DNA from: Anomaloglossus baeobatrachus
Lineage: Eukaryota; Chordata; Amphibia; Anura; Aromobatidae
DNA: 64,000 nucleotides
NCBI RefSeq assembly: GCF_048569485.1
Contig: NC_134357.1
Span: 229,393,735-229,457,734 of the forward strand
Direction: 5' to 3'
Below, piece after piece: positions 42,091 to 53,117 of this stretch (the first letter of the stretch is position 1; every line of letters starts with the position of its first letter). The position numbers and the translations under genes are program-made. The notes under the pieces are model-generated. The model had not been told where the DNA came from. It ran no database searches and was given only the letters and a program-made list of their open reading frames with translations.

Positions 42091-42576
42091 AGAAGGGAAT
42101 TTTGTTACTTACCGTAAATTCCTTTTCTTCTAGCTCCAATTGGGAGACCCAGACGATTGGGTGTATAGCTACTGCCTCCGGAGGCCACACAAAGCATTAC
42201 ACTAAAAAGTGTAAGGCCCCTCCCCTTCTGGCTATACACCCCCCGTGGGATCACGGGCTGCTCAGTTTTAGTGCTAAAGCAAGAAGGAGGAAAGCCAATA
42301 ACTGGTTTAAACAAATTCAATCCGAAGTAACATCGGAGAACTGAAACCGTTCAACATGAACAACATGTGTACCCGAAAAAAACAAAAATCCCGAAGGAAA
42401 CAGGGCGGGTGCTGGGTCTCCCAATTGGAGCTAGAAGAAAAGGAATTTACGGTAAGTAACAAAATTCCCTTCTTCTTCGGCGCTCCATTGGGAGACCCAG
42501 ACGATTGGGACGTCCAAAAGCAGTCCCTGGGTGGGTAAAATAATACCTCAAGTTAGAGCTGCAAAACAGCCCTCCC

Positions 42577-43501
42577 CTACGAGGAGGCAACTGCCGCCTG
42601 CAGGACTCTTCTACCTAGGCTGGCGTCCGCCGAAGCGTAGGTATGCACCTGATAATGTTTGGTGAAAGTGTGCAGGCTCGACCAGGTAGCCGCCTGGCAC
42701 ACCTGTTGAGCCGTAGCCTGGTGTCGTAATGCCCAGGACGCACCCACGGCTCTGGTAGAATGGGCCTTCAGCCCTGATGGAACCGGAAGCCCAGCAGAAC
42801 GGTAGGCTTCAAGAATTGGTTCCTTGATCCATCGAGCCAGGGTGGATTTGGAAGCCTGCGATCCTTTGCGCTTACCAGCGACAAGGACAAAGAGTGCATC
42901 CGAGCGGCGCAGGGGCGCCGTGCGGGAGATGTAGATTCTGAGTGCTCTCACCAGATCTAACAAATGCAAATCCTTCTCATACCGATGAACTGGATGAGGA
43001 CAAAAGGAAGGTAAGGAGATATCCTGATTGAGATGAAAAGCGGATACCACCTTAGGGAGAAATTCCTGAATCGGGCGCAGCACTACCTTGTCCTGGTGAA
43101 ACACCAGGAAGGGAGCTTTGGATGACAGCGCTGCTAGCTCAGACACTCTCCGAAGAGACGTGACCGCCACTAGAAAGGCCACTTTCTGTGAGAGTCGAGA
43201 AAGTGACACCTCCTTCATAGGCTCGAAGGGCGGCTTCTGGAGAGCAACCAGTACCCTGTTCAGATCCCATGGATCTAACGGCCGTTTGTACGGAGGGACG
43301 ATGTGACAAATAGCGCTGAGACCTGTCCTTTAAGGGAGCCGAGCGCTAAGCCTTTTTCCAAACCAGATTGCAGGAAGGAAAGAAAAGTAGGCAATGCAAA
43401 TGGCCAGGGGGACACTCCTTGTGCAGAGCACCAGGATAAGAAAATCTTCCACGTTCTGTGATAGATCTTAGCAGACGTGGGCTTCCTAGCCTGTCTCATG
43501 G
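42577..43501 (-). pseudogene. DIRS copy B tyrosine recombinase region (fossil)
   Basis: Same protein as in copy A: MRQARKPTSAKIYHRTWKIF at the start, and SLRRVSEL, the HSTR box and FTKHY in the catalytic half. This part of copy B is broken. Confidence 0.85.
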
Positions 43502-43534
43502 TGGCCACGACCCCTTGAGATAATCCTGAAGACG

Positions 43535-45682
43535 CTAGGATCCAGGACTCAATGGCCACACAGTCAGGTTCAGGGCCGCAGAATTCAGATGGAAAAACGG
43601 CCCTTGTGACAGTAAGTCTGGCCGGTCTGGTAGCGCCCACGGTTGGCCGACCGTGAGATGCCACAGATCCGGGTACCACGATCTCCTCGGCCAGTCTGGG
43701 GCGACGAGTAAGACGCGGCGGCAATCGGACCTGATCTTGCGTAGCACTCTGGGCAAGAGTGCCAGAGGGGGAAACACATAGGGAAGCTGGAACTGCGACC
43801 AATCTTGTACCAAGGCGTCTGCCGCCAGAGCTCTTTGATCGCGAGACCTCGCCATGAAGGTCGGGACCTTGTTGTTGTGCCGAGACGCCATTAGGTCGAC
43901 GTCCGGCACTCCCCAGCGGCGGCAGATTTCCTGAAACACGTCCGGGTGAAGGGACCATTCCCCTGCGTCCATGCCCTGGCGACTGAGGAAGTCTGCTTCC
44001 CAGTTTTCTACGCCGGGGATGTGAACTGCGGATATGGTGGAGGCCGTGGCTTCCACCCACATCAGAATCCGCCGGACTTCCTGGAAGGCTTGCCGACTGC
44101 GTGTCCCACCTTGGTGGTTGATGTATGCCACCGCTGTGGAGTTGTCCGACTGAATTCGGATCTGCTTCCCTTCCAGCCAGTGCTGGAAGGCTTGTAGGGC
44201 AAGATACACTGCCCTGATTTCCAGAACATTGATCTGAAGGGTGGACTCCTGCTGAGTCCACGTACCTTGAGCTCTGTGGTGGAGAAAAACTGCTCCCCAC
44301 CCTGACAGGCTCGCGTCTGTCGTGACCACCGCCCAGGATGGGGGTAGGAAGGACCTTCCTTGTGATAATGAGGTGGGAAGAAGCCACCACTGAAGAGAGT
44401 CCTTGGCCGTCTGGGAAAGGGAGACTTTCCTGTCCAAGGACGTCGACTTCCTGTCCCATTGGCGGAGAATGTCCCATTGAAGTGGGCGCAGATGAAACTG
44501 CGCAAACCGAACTGCCTCCATTGCTGCCACCATCTTCCCTAGGAAGTGCATGAGGCGTCTTAAGGGGTGCGACTGGCCTTGAAGGAGAGACTGCACCCCT
44601 GTCTGTAGTGACCGCTGCTTGTCCAGCGGAAGCTTCACTACCGCTGAGAGAGTATGAAACTCCATGCCAAGATATGTTAGTGATTGGGTCGGTGACAGGT
44701 TTGACTTTGAAAAGTTGATGATCCACCCGAAGGTCTGGAGAGTCTCCAGCGCCACGTTCAGGCTGTGTTGGCATGCTTCTTGAGAGGGTGCCTTGACAAG
44801 TAGATCGTCCAAGTAAGGGATCACCGAGTGTCCCTGAGAATGCAAGACTGCTACCACTGCTGCCATGACCTTGGTGAAAACCCGTGGGGCTGTCGCCAGA
44901 CCAAATGGCAGGGCTACGAACTGAAGGTGTTCGTCTCCTATAACGAAGCGTAGAAAACGCTGGTGCTCTGGAGCAATCGGCACGTGGAGATAAGCATCCT
45001 TGATGTCTATTGATGCTAGGAAATCTCCTTGAGACATTGAGGCAATGACGGAGCGGAGAGATTCCATCCGGAACCGCCTGGTTTTCACGTGCTTGTTGAG
45101 CAGTTTTAGGTCCAGAACAGGACGGAAAGAGCCGTCCTTTTTTGGCACCACAAACAGATTGGAGTAAAAACCTTGACCTCGTTCCTGAAGAGGAACAGGG
45201 ATCACCACTCCCTCTGCCCTTAGAGAGCACACCGCCTGCAGAAGAGCATCGGCTCGGTCGGGATGTGGGGAAGTTCTGAAGAACCGAGGCGGAGGACGAG
45301 AACTGAACTCTATCCGGTACCCGTGAGACAAAATGTCTGTTACCCACCGGTCTTTGACCTGTGGCAGCCAAATGCCGCAAAAGCGGGAGAGCCTGCCACC
45401 GACCGAGGATGCGGAGAGAGGAGGCCGAAAGTCATGAGGCAGCCGGCTTGGAAGCGGTTCCTCCGGCTGCTTTCTTTGGGCGTGAGTGAGTCCGCCAGGA
45501 ATCTGAGCTCCTCTGCTCCTTCTGAGTCCTTTTGGACGAGGAGAATTGGGTCCTGCCCGAACCTCGAAAGGACCGAAACCTCGACTGTCCCTTCCACTGT
45601 TGAGGTTTGCTTGATCTGGGCTGGGGTAAGGAAGAGTCCTTACCCTTGGACTGTTTAATGATTTCCGCCAATTGCTCACCAA
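43535..45682 (-). CDS. DIRS copy B reverse transcriptase-RNase H
   Basis: A 715-codon frame containing RT motifs (SIDIKDAYLHVPI, LPFGLATAPRVF, IPYLDDLLVK) at about residues 210-310. The RNase H-like part (VVTTDASLSGWGAVF, QSDNSTAVAYINHQGG) lies at about 430-530. A C-terminal region ends in LTVWPLSPGS. Both domains lie in one frame, as expected for DIRS pol. Function by family: copies the element RNA into circular DNA. Confidence 0.9.
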   Translation of the reverse strand: MVSNWRKSLNSPRVRTLPYPSPDQANLNSGRDSRGFGPFEVRAGPNSPRPKGLRRSRGAQIPGGLTHAQRKQPEEPLPSRLPHDFRPPLSASSVGGRLSRFCGIWLPQVKDRWVTDILSHGYRIEFSSRPPPRFFRTSPHPDRADALLQAVCSLRAEGVVIPVPLQERGQGFYSNLFVVPKKDGSFRPVLDLKLLNKHVKTRRFRMESLRSVIASMSQGDFLASIDIKDAYLHVPIAPEHQRFLRFVIGDEHLQFVALPFGLATAPRVFTKVMAAVVAVLHSQGHSVIPYLDDLLVKAPSQEACQHSLNVALETLQTFGWIINFSKSNLSPTQSLTYLGMEFHTLSAVVKLPLDKQRSLQTGVQSLLQGQSHPLRRLMHFLGKMVAAMEAVRFAQFHLRPLQWDILRQWDRKSTSLDRKVSLSQTAKDSLQWWLLPTSLSQGRSFLPPSWAVVTTDASLSGWGAVFLHHRAQGTWTQQESTLQINVLEIRAVYLALQAFQHWLEGKQIRIQSDNSTAVAYINHQGGTRSRQAFQEVRRILMWVEATASTISAVHIPGVENWEADFLSRQGMDAGEWSLHPDVFQEICRRWGVPDVDLMASRHNNKVPTFMARSRDQRALAADALVQDWSQFQLPYVFPPLALLPRVLRKIRSDCRRVLLVAPDWPRRSWYPDLWHLTVGQPWALPDRPDLLSQGPFFHLNSAALNLTVWPLSPGS

Positions 45683-46913
45683 ACAGCCTGTCTTGAGATA
45701 ATGGCAAACTGGTTAAGCATTTTTTGGAAGCAGAATCTGCTTTCCATTCCTTTAACCATAAGGCTCTGCGTAAAACCACCGAGTTGGCGGACGCCATTGA
45801 CGTACGGCTGGTAGAGTCCAAGACCGCATTGATAGCGTAAGTCGCAAACGCAGACATTTGCGAGGTCAAGGACGCCACTTGCGGCACTGATGGACGTATG
45901 AAAGAGTCCACCTGTGCCAAACCAGCTGAAATAGCTTGGAGCGCCCACACGGCTGCGAATGCTGGAGCAAACGACGCGCCGATAGCTTCATAGACAGATT
46001 TCAACCAAAGGTCCATCTGTCTGTCATTGGCATCTTTAAGTGAAGCCCCATCCTCCACTGCAACTATGGATCTAGCTGCAAGCCTGGATATTGGAGGGTC
46101 CACCTTTGGACACTGGGTCCAGCGTTTGACCACGTCAGGGGGAAAGGGATAACGTGTATCCTTAAGACGTTTGGAGAAACGCTTATCTGGATAAGCATGG
46201 TGTTTCTGGACTGCTTCTCTGAAGTCAGCGTGGTCCAGAAAAGAGCTCAATTTACGTTTGGGATACCTAAAATGGAATTTCTCCTGCTGTGCTGCTGCCT
46301 CCTCCGCTGGAGGAGAAATATCCAGCAGTCTATTGATGGCCGCTATAAGATCATTCACCATGGCGTCACCATCAGGGGTATCCAGGTTGAGAGCAGTCTC
46401 AGGATTAGACTCCTGATCACCTAGTTCTGTCTCATCATACAGAGAATCCTCTCGCTGAGACCCTGACCAGCGTGATGACGCCGAGGGTCTCTCCCAGCGA
46501 GCTCGCTTAGGCTGCCTGGGACTGTCGTCCGAGTCAGAGCCTTCAGCCTGTGATGCCTGGGACCCCCTTGGAGCACGGATTAGTTCCAACTGAGGGGGAC
46601 CGGGGAACATTGAATCAGCAGTGCCCATGGTCTGAGTGACCGGCCTGGACTGCAAAGTTTCTAGAATTTTTGTCATAGTCACAGACATCTTATCAGCAAA
46701 AACTGCAAACTCTGTCCCCGTCACCGGGGCAGGGTTCACAGGCGTCTCTGCCTGGGCCACTACTAGCATAGACTCCGGCTGACGAAGTGGCACAGGGACC
46801 GAACATTGCACACAATGGGGGTCAGTGGAACCTGCCGGTAGAGTAGCCTCACATGCGGTACAAGCAGCATAGAAAGCCTGTGCCTTGGCACCCTTGCTTT
46901 TTGCGGATGACAT
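45432..46913 (-). CDS. DIRS copy B ORF1 (Gag-like)
   Basis: 493 residues starting MSSAKSKGAKAQAFYAACTA. It has the same domain order as in copy A, with a few residues fewer in the Pro-rich segment near 220. Two N-terminal Cys pairs and the basic C-terminus are kept. It overlaps the RT-RNase H frame. Confidence 0.8.
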   Translation of the reverse strand: MSSAKSKGAKAQAFYAACTACEATLPAGSTDPHCVQCSVPVPLRQPESMLVVAQAETPVNPAPVTGTEFAVFADKMSVTMTKILETLQSRPVTQTMGTADSMFPGPPQLELIRAPRGSQASQAEGSDSDDSPRQPKRARWERPSASSRWSGSQREDSLYDETELGDQESNPETALNLDTPDGDAMVNDLIAAINRLLDISPPAEEAAAQQEKFHFRYPKRKLSSFLDHADFREAVQKHHAYPDKRFSKRLKDTRYPFPPDVVKRWTQCPKVDPPISRLAARSIVAVEDGASLKDANDRQMDLWLKSVYEAIGASFAPAFAAVWALQAISAGLAQVDSFIRPSVPQVASLTSQMSAFATYAINAVLDSTSRTSMASANSVVLRRALWLKEWKADSASKKCLTSLPLSQDRLFGEQLAEIIKQSKGKDSSLPQPRSSKPQQWKGQSRFRSFRGSGRTQFSSSKRTQKEQRSSDSWRTHSRPKKAAGGTASKPAAS

Positions 46914-47944
46914 GCTGTTGTCTCCTCAGAGCAATATAGGGGTATAAGCCAAGAAGCGACCGTACAGTGCAATATATAGGTACAGACAAAAGTACACAAA
47001 ACAAACACTGTGGCACTAGTGGGGTCAGCACCTAGGTGCTGCTTACCGCCCGCTTAACAGCGGGTGTGTGGTCGCCAGAATCCCCTGTCTGGGTCTCCCA
47101 GGGCTATGTCCGTTCTCCAGCTCAGACTGCGTGCAGGAATGGCTGCCGGCGTCCTGTGAAGAGGGGCGGGCCGTGGGCGTGCTGCAGACAAAGAGCGGGA
47201 AACTGGCGTCCCACTGTGCCCAGTGAGAGGGCTGGAGTATGTAAATAAGACTCCAGCCCTCGGCGCTGACTATTGTACAGCGTCTCTCCCCTTCCCTGAC
47301 TGACAGGGCTGGGGGCGGGAACGAAACGTAACTAGGCCGCAGAAGCCGGGGACTAGATTTATAAGCGCTGCCGTCGTAAAAGCACGGTCGGCGCGAAGTG
47401 CCCGGCGCACCACAAGTCGCAGCCGCGCCGCAGTCTCCGTGGCGGCCGGCGCGGTAGTTCCCCACACATAAACTCACTCAGCTAAGCTGCAGTGAGTATA
47501 ACCCAAGCGCGCAGCGCTACTGTCCCCGGCGCACTAGAACACCCAGCAACGCTGGAGTGTGTCTGTGCCTGTCTGTACGGGGACACAGAGTACCTGAATG
47601 TTGCAGGGCCTTGTCCCTGACGGTACCCAGCTCCGTATCCAGCAGGATCTCCGGGTCTGTGGATGGAGCCCGGCCTCAGAGTCTGGAGGCCGGTAAGATC
47701 CCACTTCACCAGAGCCCTCAGGGGGATGCGGAAGGAAAAACAGCATGTGGGCTCCAGCCTCCGTACCCGCAATGGGTACCTCAACCTTAACAAACACCGC
47801 CAACAAGAGTGGGGTGAGAAGGGAGCATGCTGGGGGCCCTTTGCATGGGCCCTCTTTTCTTCCATCCGATATAGTCAGCAGCTACTGCTGACTAAACAGT
47901 GGAGCTATGCGTGGATGTCTGACCTCCTTCGCACAAAGCTTGAA
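46914..47944 (-). promoter_or_regulatory. DIRS copy B 5' leader
   Basis: Counterpart of the GC-rich leader of copy A, without the TA run. Confidence 0.4.
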
Positions 47945-48087
47945 AACTGAGCAGCCCGTGATCCCACGGGGGGTGTATAGCCAGAAGGGGAGGGGCCTTA
48001 CACTTTTTAGTGTAATGCTTTGTGTGGCCTCCGGAGGCAGTAGCTATACACCCAATCGTCTGGGTCTCGCAAAGGAGCGCCGAAGAA

Positions 48088-48851
48088 ATGGAGTGAACTG
48101 TACTAAGATTAAAAATTTAAACATCAACTACGAGCGGTGGGGTTAATTACCACAGGAGAGGGAGCGAAAGTGTGCAGCACTGAAGCAAAGCCGGGTGCTG
48201 CTGAGAAATGTAGTCTTAACAAATAATAATAGCACCACCCATTCAGCAATGTAAAGCTGGTTGCACAGTGGGGCAGATAGAGATAAAAAAAAAAAAAAAA
48301 GGACAAATATTATTTTTGGCTTATTATGAATATTAACAATTCTTCCCTACATTGTGTGGATGGAACAATAAAAGATTACCTGTGACTCTTACATTATTGG
48401 TATGTTGCAGTCATTACAGTTATCCACACTCAGCTAAGAGCAGTCATCTGGTGGTTTGCTGGGAAAACTCCACCACTATTATCTGTAATAGGGTTATTTT
48501 AGCTTACTTGTATGTTGCAGTCCGTACATTTATCCACACTCAGCTCAGCCTCTATTTCCACCTTAGGTCACCACATTGATAAACCATTTAGTCAGCCTGC
48601 AGAACATAAGACCTTCCAAACCTTTCTGAATACCCCACAATATTCTAGGATGCAATGGCCCCGTTCTAAAAGTCGGGTTCCTTACAATACCAATTAAAGA
48701 ATTAAAAGGCAATTCAAGATAATATGAAAATATAAGTACTGGTTTCTGTAATGTATATATGTACTTTCTAACAGTGTTAATGCTAGCAAAATAGGACATT
48801 TCTGTAAAATAGTCTGGAGCCCACACCTCTTTAATGCAAGCAGCTACTCAC
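48088..48851. other. zfp91 intron next to the 51-bp exon
   Basis: Two related blocks (acttgtatgttgcagtccgt near 48509 and tattggtatgttgcagtcat near 48395, each followed by tatccacactcagct) are about 117 bases apart, a small local duplication. Otherwise no feature. Confidence 0.5.
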
Positions 48852-48902
48852 CGCCTCTTTGGTAGTCTTGGACTTTTATCATCTTTGCGCCGACGTCCTC
48901 TC
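48852..48902 (-). CDS. zfp91: zfp91 51-bp exon (basic segment)
   Basis: Exon of 17 codons between acceptor ttctgaag (G at 48903) and donor gtgagt (48851-48846). With the flanking exons it reads K-RGRRRKDDKSPRLPKRR-K, strongly basic and nearly identical to the mammalian segment, so a nuclear localisation signal is likely. It stands isolated between introns of 6.3 and 24.3 kb and would be missed by frame-based gene finding. Splice phases on both sides agree with the neighbouring exons. Confidence 0.9.
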
Positions 48903-49091
48903 CTTCAGAAAAAAATAAGAAAAAGAAATACAATTGTAGTGGCTGATCATAAAATACACTTCAGATGAAAAGACAGTAACATACCAGGGTTAAATGAAAT
49001 ACTGCATTGTTGCATGCATTCTCAAAGTGAAGTCAATGGGAGCTGTACCCCACTAGAAAGTGTAAGCACTTGTGCTGCTTTGCAAACTACG
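48903..49091. other. zfp91 intron spacer
   Basis: No feature seen. Confidence 0.4.
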
Positions 49092-49319
49092 TGCCAAGAG
49101 TGTGCAAAGTAGTAATCAAAGCAAAAGGTGGCTACTTTGAAGAACCTAGAATATAAGACATATTTTCAGTTGTTTCACACTTCTTTGTTAAGTATTTTAT
49201 TCCACATGTTTTAATTCATAGTTTTGATGCCTTCAATGTGAATCTACAATTTCCAGAGTCATGAAAATAAAGAAAACTCTTTGAATGAGGAGGTGTGTCC
49301 AAACTTTTGGTCTGTACTG
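49092..49319 (+). mobile_element. Tc1-like family 3, right-end fragment
   Basis: From tgccaagagtgtgcaaagta to ggaggtgtgtccaaactttt and ggtctgtactg, followed by TA. It matches the last 225 bases of the element at 57045-57968. The 5' part is absent. Confidence 0.85.
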
Positions 49320-49407
49320 TACACCCGGCCACACTGAATCTGCAAATGCCTGATGGGTATGGGTGCCAGGTGATGACCTATCCCATCAACAAATTCCTAT
49401 TTATATA

Positions 49408-51047
49408 CAGTCATATGTAAAAGTTTGGGCACCCCTATTAATGTTAACCTTTTTTCTTTATAACAATTTGGGTTTTTGCAACAGCTATTTCAGTTTCATA
49501 TATCTAATAACTGATGGACTGACTAATATTTCTGGATTGAAATGAGGTTTATTGTACTAACTGAAAATGTACAATCCGCATTTAAGCAAAATTTGACCGA
49601 TGCAAAAGTATGGGCACCTCAACATAAAAGTGACATTAATATTTTGTAGATCCTCCTTTTGCAAAAATAACAGCCTCTAGTTACTTTCTGTAGCTTTTAA
49701 TGAGTTCCTGGATCCTGGATGAAGGTAAATTTGACCATTCCTGTTTACAAAACAATTCCAGTTCAGTTAAGTTTGATGGTCGCCGAGCATGGACAGCACG
49801 CTTCAAATCATCCCACAGATTTTCAATGATATTCAGGTCTGGGGACTGGGATGGCCATTCCAGAACATTGTAATTGTTCCTCTGCATGAATGCCGGAGTA
49901 GATTTGGAGCGGTGTTTTGGATCATTGTCTTGCTGAAATAGCCATCCCCTGCGTAACTTCAACTTCGCCACTGATTCTTGCACATTATTGTTAAGAATCT
50001 GCTGATACTGAGTTGAATCCATGCGACCCTCAACTTTAACAAGATTCCCGATGCCGGCATTGGCCACACAGCCCCAAAGCATGATGGAACCCTCTCCAAA
50101 TTTTACTGTGGGTAGCAAGTGCTTTTCTTGGAATGCCGTGTTTTTTTGCCTCCATGCATAACGCCTTTTTGTATGACCAAACAACTCAATCTTTGTTTCA
50201 TCAGTCCACAGGACCTTCTTCCAAAATGTAACTGGCTTGTCCAAATGTGCTTTTGCATACCTCAGTCGACTGTTTGTGGCATGCTTGCAGAAACGGCTTC
50301 TTTCGCATCACTCGCCCATACAGCTTCTCCTTGTGCAACGTGCGCTGTATTGTTGACCGATGCACAGTGACACCATCTGCAGCAAGATGATGCTGCAGGT
50401 CTTTGGAAGTGGTCTGTGGATTGTCCTTGACTGTTCTCACCATTCTTCTTCTCTGCCTTTCTGATATTTTTCTTGGCCTGCCACTTCTGGGCTTAACCAG
50501 AACTGTACGTGTGTTCTTGCATTTCCTTACTATGTTCCTAACAGTGGAAACTGACAGTTTAAATCTCTGAGACAACTTTTGTATCCTTACCCTGAATGCT
50601 GAATAATCTTTGTTTTCAGATCATTTGAGAGTCGTTTTGAGGAGCCCATGATGCCACTCTTCATAGGAGATTCAAATAGGAGAACAACTTGCAAGTGGCC
50701 ACCTTAAATACCTTTTCTCATGATTGGATACACCTGCCTATGAAGTTCAAAGCTCAATGAGGTTACAAAACCAATTTAGTGCTTTAGTAAGTCAGTAAAA
50801 AGTAGTTAGGAGTGTTCAAATCAAGAAATTGATAAGGGTGCCCATACTTTTGCACCGGTCAAATTTTGTTTAAATGCGGATTGCACATTTTCTGTAAGTA
50901 CAATAAACCTCATTTCAATCCAGAAATATTACTCAGTCCATCAGTTATTAGATATATGAAACTGAAATAGCTGTTGCAAAAACCCAAATTGTTATAAAGA
51001 AAAAAGGTTAACATTAATAGGGGTGCCCAAACTTTTTCATATGACTG
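49408..51047 (-). mobile_element. Tc1-like transposon family 2, full length but decayed
   Basis: A 1640-bp element between TA dinucleotides (49406-49407, 51048-51049). The ends are cagtcatatgtaaaagtttg and, on the minus strand, cagtcatatgaaaaagtttg. The inverted repeats extend inward through ggcacccctattaatgttaa to about 190 bases. A transposase pseudogene lies between. It is the source-type copy for the fragment at 41487-41806. Confidence 0.93.
49681..50650 (-). pseudogene. Tc1 family 2 transposase, frame-disrupted
   Basis: The N-terminal start ATGGGCTCCTCAAAACGACT lies near 50650 on the minus strand. A frame change occurs just before LSQRFKLSVSTVRNIVRKCK. GRPR and the second HTH follow, and another frame change lies near 50230. 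The rest is open: WTDETKIEL, QQDNDPKHRSKS and SQSPDLNIIENLWDDLK give the D, D, E triad with 34 residues between the last two. At least two frame changes make it non-functional. Confidence 0.9.
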
Positions 51048-51049
51048 TA

Positions 51050-51640
51050 TTATTTAATGTATGCAGTTTGTACGAGACATCAGTGGATAGGGTTAAATTA
51101 TACAACCATAGGACAAACTTAGCTTACTATAACAGGAAAAAAGCTGAAATAGTTTGTTCATGTAAAAAAATGTGAAAGGATGTATTTTACTGATAAAAGG
51201 CGGCCTCTGGCTGACTAATTAGGCTCATTAAGAACACGCTATAATAATATTCCAAGAAAGTATTCACATGTGGCTAGGCTGTATTTTTTACTGCACTTTT
51301 CTGAAATTGTAACAGAACCAGTGTTTGGAAAACTGCGGGCAAAGCCAGAGTATTTTTCATAATGAGAAATAGTATGAAGAATGTGTGTTGTGTTTTCAGG
51401 TGCTCTGAAGTAGGTTTCATACCTCAACAGATGCGGACAAGTACAAGGGCTATTCTCACTTAATTAAATTGCATTACTTAGTTGGACAGCATGGAAATAA
51501 GCAAACTTACAATTGGCTTTTCTTTTCTATCTGCTGTCATTCTCGTGTTGTGAAAGCTTTTACCTCACATAGTGTATAGCTAGAATCAATGGAACTTGGC
51601 CACCAGAACCTGGCTCAGAGTACACAGGAGTTACACAGGT
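51050..51640. other. zfp91 intron spacer
   Basis: No element recognised; AT-rich. Confidence 0.5.
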
Positions 51641-51782
51641 GCGCGGGGTTAAAACTTTCCCTCAAAACATAGTCTATGACATTCCCTAAGTCACATGGGG
51701 CATCTGTGCAAAATTTCGTGATTGTAAATGTGACGGTGTGGATTCCTTTAGCGGACATACACACAGAGCTTTATATATTAGA
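51640..51782 (-). mobile_element. Helitron family 1, 5' fragment
   Basis: On the minus strand it begins TCTAATATATAAAGCTCTGT at 51782 and keeps the signature (ccacaccgtcacatttacaa) before ending at about 51640. It forms a CTAG/TC joint with the next element. Confidence 0.65.
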
Positions 51783-52231
51783 CTAGCTGTAGTACCGGGG
51801 CGTTGCCCGGGATAGTAACTGTCTCTCTGTCTCGTTCCCCGTCTGTGTCGTTCCCCGTCTGTCTCGTTCCCCGTCTGTCTCGTTCCCCGTCTGTCTCGTT
51901 CCCCGTCTGTTTGTCCTCTCTTTCCGTCTCCCTCACTCTGTCTCTGCCTGTCTGTCTCCCTATCCGTCTCCTCACCGACATCTTATTACCTCACACATAA
52001 GCTTCTTATACTAAGTTTATTTTGTTCCTATAGCAACCACTGACAGTCGCTATTAATAGCCTGTAGCTCCCACCTTCATTCAGTTTAATGGAGGCAGGAC
52101 TTTGGAGAGTAACTGTAAAGCGCGAGGTTAAATTTTCCCGTCAAAACATAGTCTATGACGTTCACTGAGTCACATGGAGTGTCTGTGCAAAATTTCGTGA
52201 TTGTAAATGCGACGGTGCAAATTCCTTTAGC

Positions 52232-52269
<38 letters not shown>

Positions 52270-52293
52270 CCACACACACCTTTATATATTAGA
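51783..52293 (-). mobile_element. Helitron family 1, complete short copy
   Basis: A 511-bp element from TC (52293-52292) to the hairpin cccgggcaacgccccggt and tactacagCTAG (51786-51783). It carries the same signature as the left-hand array but only a short ctgtctcgttccc-type minisatellite, plus a CA run (52218-52266) near its 5' end. Confidence 0.72.
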
Positions 52294-53041
52294 TTAGCTA
52301 TTGTGCCCGGCACTGCCCGGGATAGCAACTGGCTCTGTCTCTCCCAGTCTCTGTCTTTATCTCTCTCCCTGTCTCCCTCCCTGTGTCTCTGTCCCTTTCC
52401 CTCCCTGTGTCTCTGTCCCTTTCCCTCCCTGTCCCTCTGTCCCTTTCCCTCCCTGTCCCTCCCTGTACCTCTGTCCCTTTCCCTCCCTGTCCCTAGGTCT
52501 GTCTGTCTGTGCCTAGGTCTGTCTGTCTGTGCCTTCGTGGCTGTGCCTGCGTGACTGTTCCTGCGTGACTGTCTATCTCTTTCCCTCCCTGTCTCTCTCT
52601 CTCCACTGATATCATATTACCTCACACATAAGCTTCTTACACTAAGATTGTCCTTTGTCTGTATGTGCCTAATGTCTGTCTGTGCCTATGTCTGTCTCTC
52701 TCTCTTTCCCTGTCTATTTCAAGGTCTCTCTCTCTCTCTCAATCCGTCTCCCCACCGATATCATATTACCTCACACATAAGCTTCTTACACTAAGAATGT
52801 CCTTTGTTCCTATAGTAACCAATCAGAGCTCTAATTAATCACCTGTAGCTCCCAGTTCCATGGACTTTAATGGAGGAAGGTTTTTTGGAGAGTAACTGTA
52901 AAGCGCGGGCTTAAATTTTCCCGTCAGAACATAGTCTTGACATTCCCTGAGTCACATGCGGCAACTGCAAAATTTTGCGATTGTAAATGCCTTTAACGGA
53001 CACATGGACACACACACACACTCTCAGCTTTATATATTAGA
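52294..53041 (-). mobile_element. Helitron family 1, complete copy with CTAA end
   Basis: A 748-bp element from TC (53041-53040) to a hairpin cccgggcagtgccggg and terminal CTAA (52297-52294). CTAA still fits CTRR. The pyrimidine minisatellite (plus strand ccctttccctccctgtctct) lies at 52340-52740 and a second signature-like block follows. It is joined head to tail with the copy on its left. Confidence 0.68.
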
Positions 53042-53117
53042 TATACACACACGCCATGTGGGCGTGCTAACATGCTAAGAGGGCGGCTAGTCGGGGAATA
53101 TAATGCCCTTAGGTCTA

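Larger units (their letters stand above)
42091..48087 (-). mobile_element. DIRS-type element, copy B (nearly whole fossil)
   Basis: Second 6.0-kb member of the same family, same orientation as copy A and 7.3 kb away from it. The inverted ends are about 42128-42265 and 47945-48075. The internal complementary region is about 42421-42500. All parts are present in order and about one break is apparent. The ends of A and B differ at several bases (for example gtatagcactgcc versus gtatagctactgcc), so they are separate insertions or an old duplication rather than a fresh one. Confidence 0.93.
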
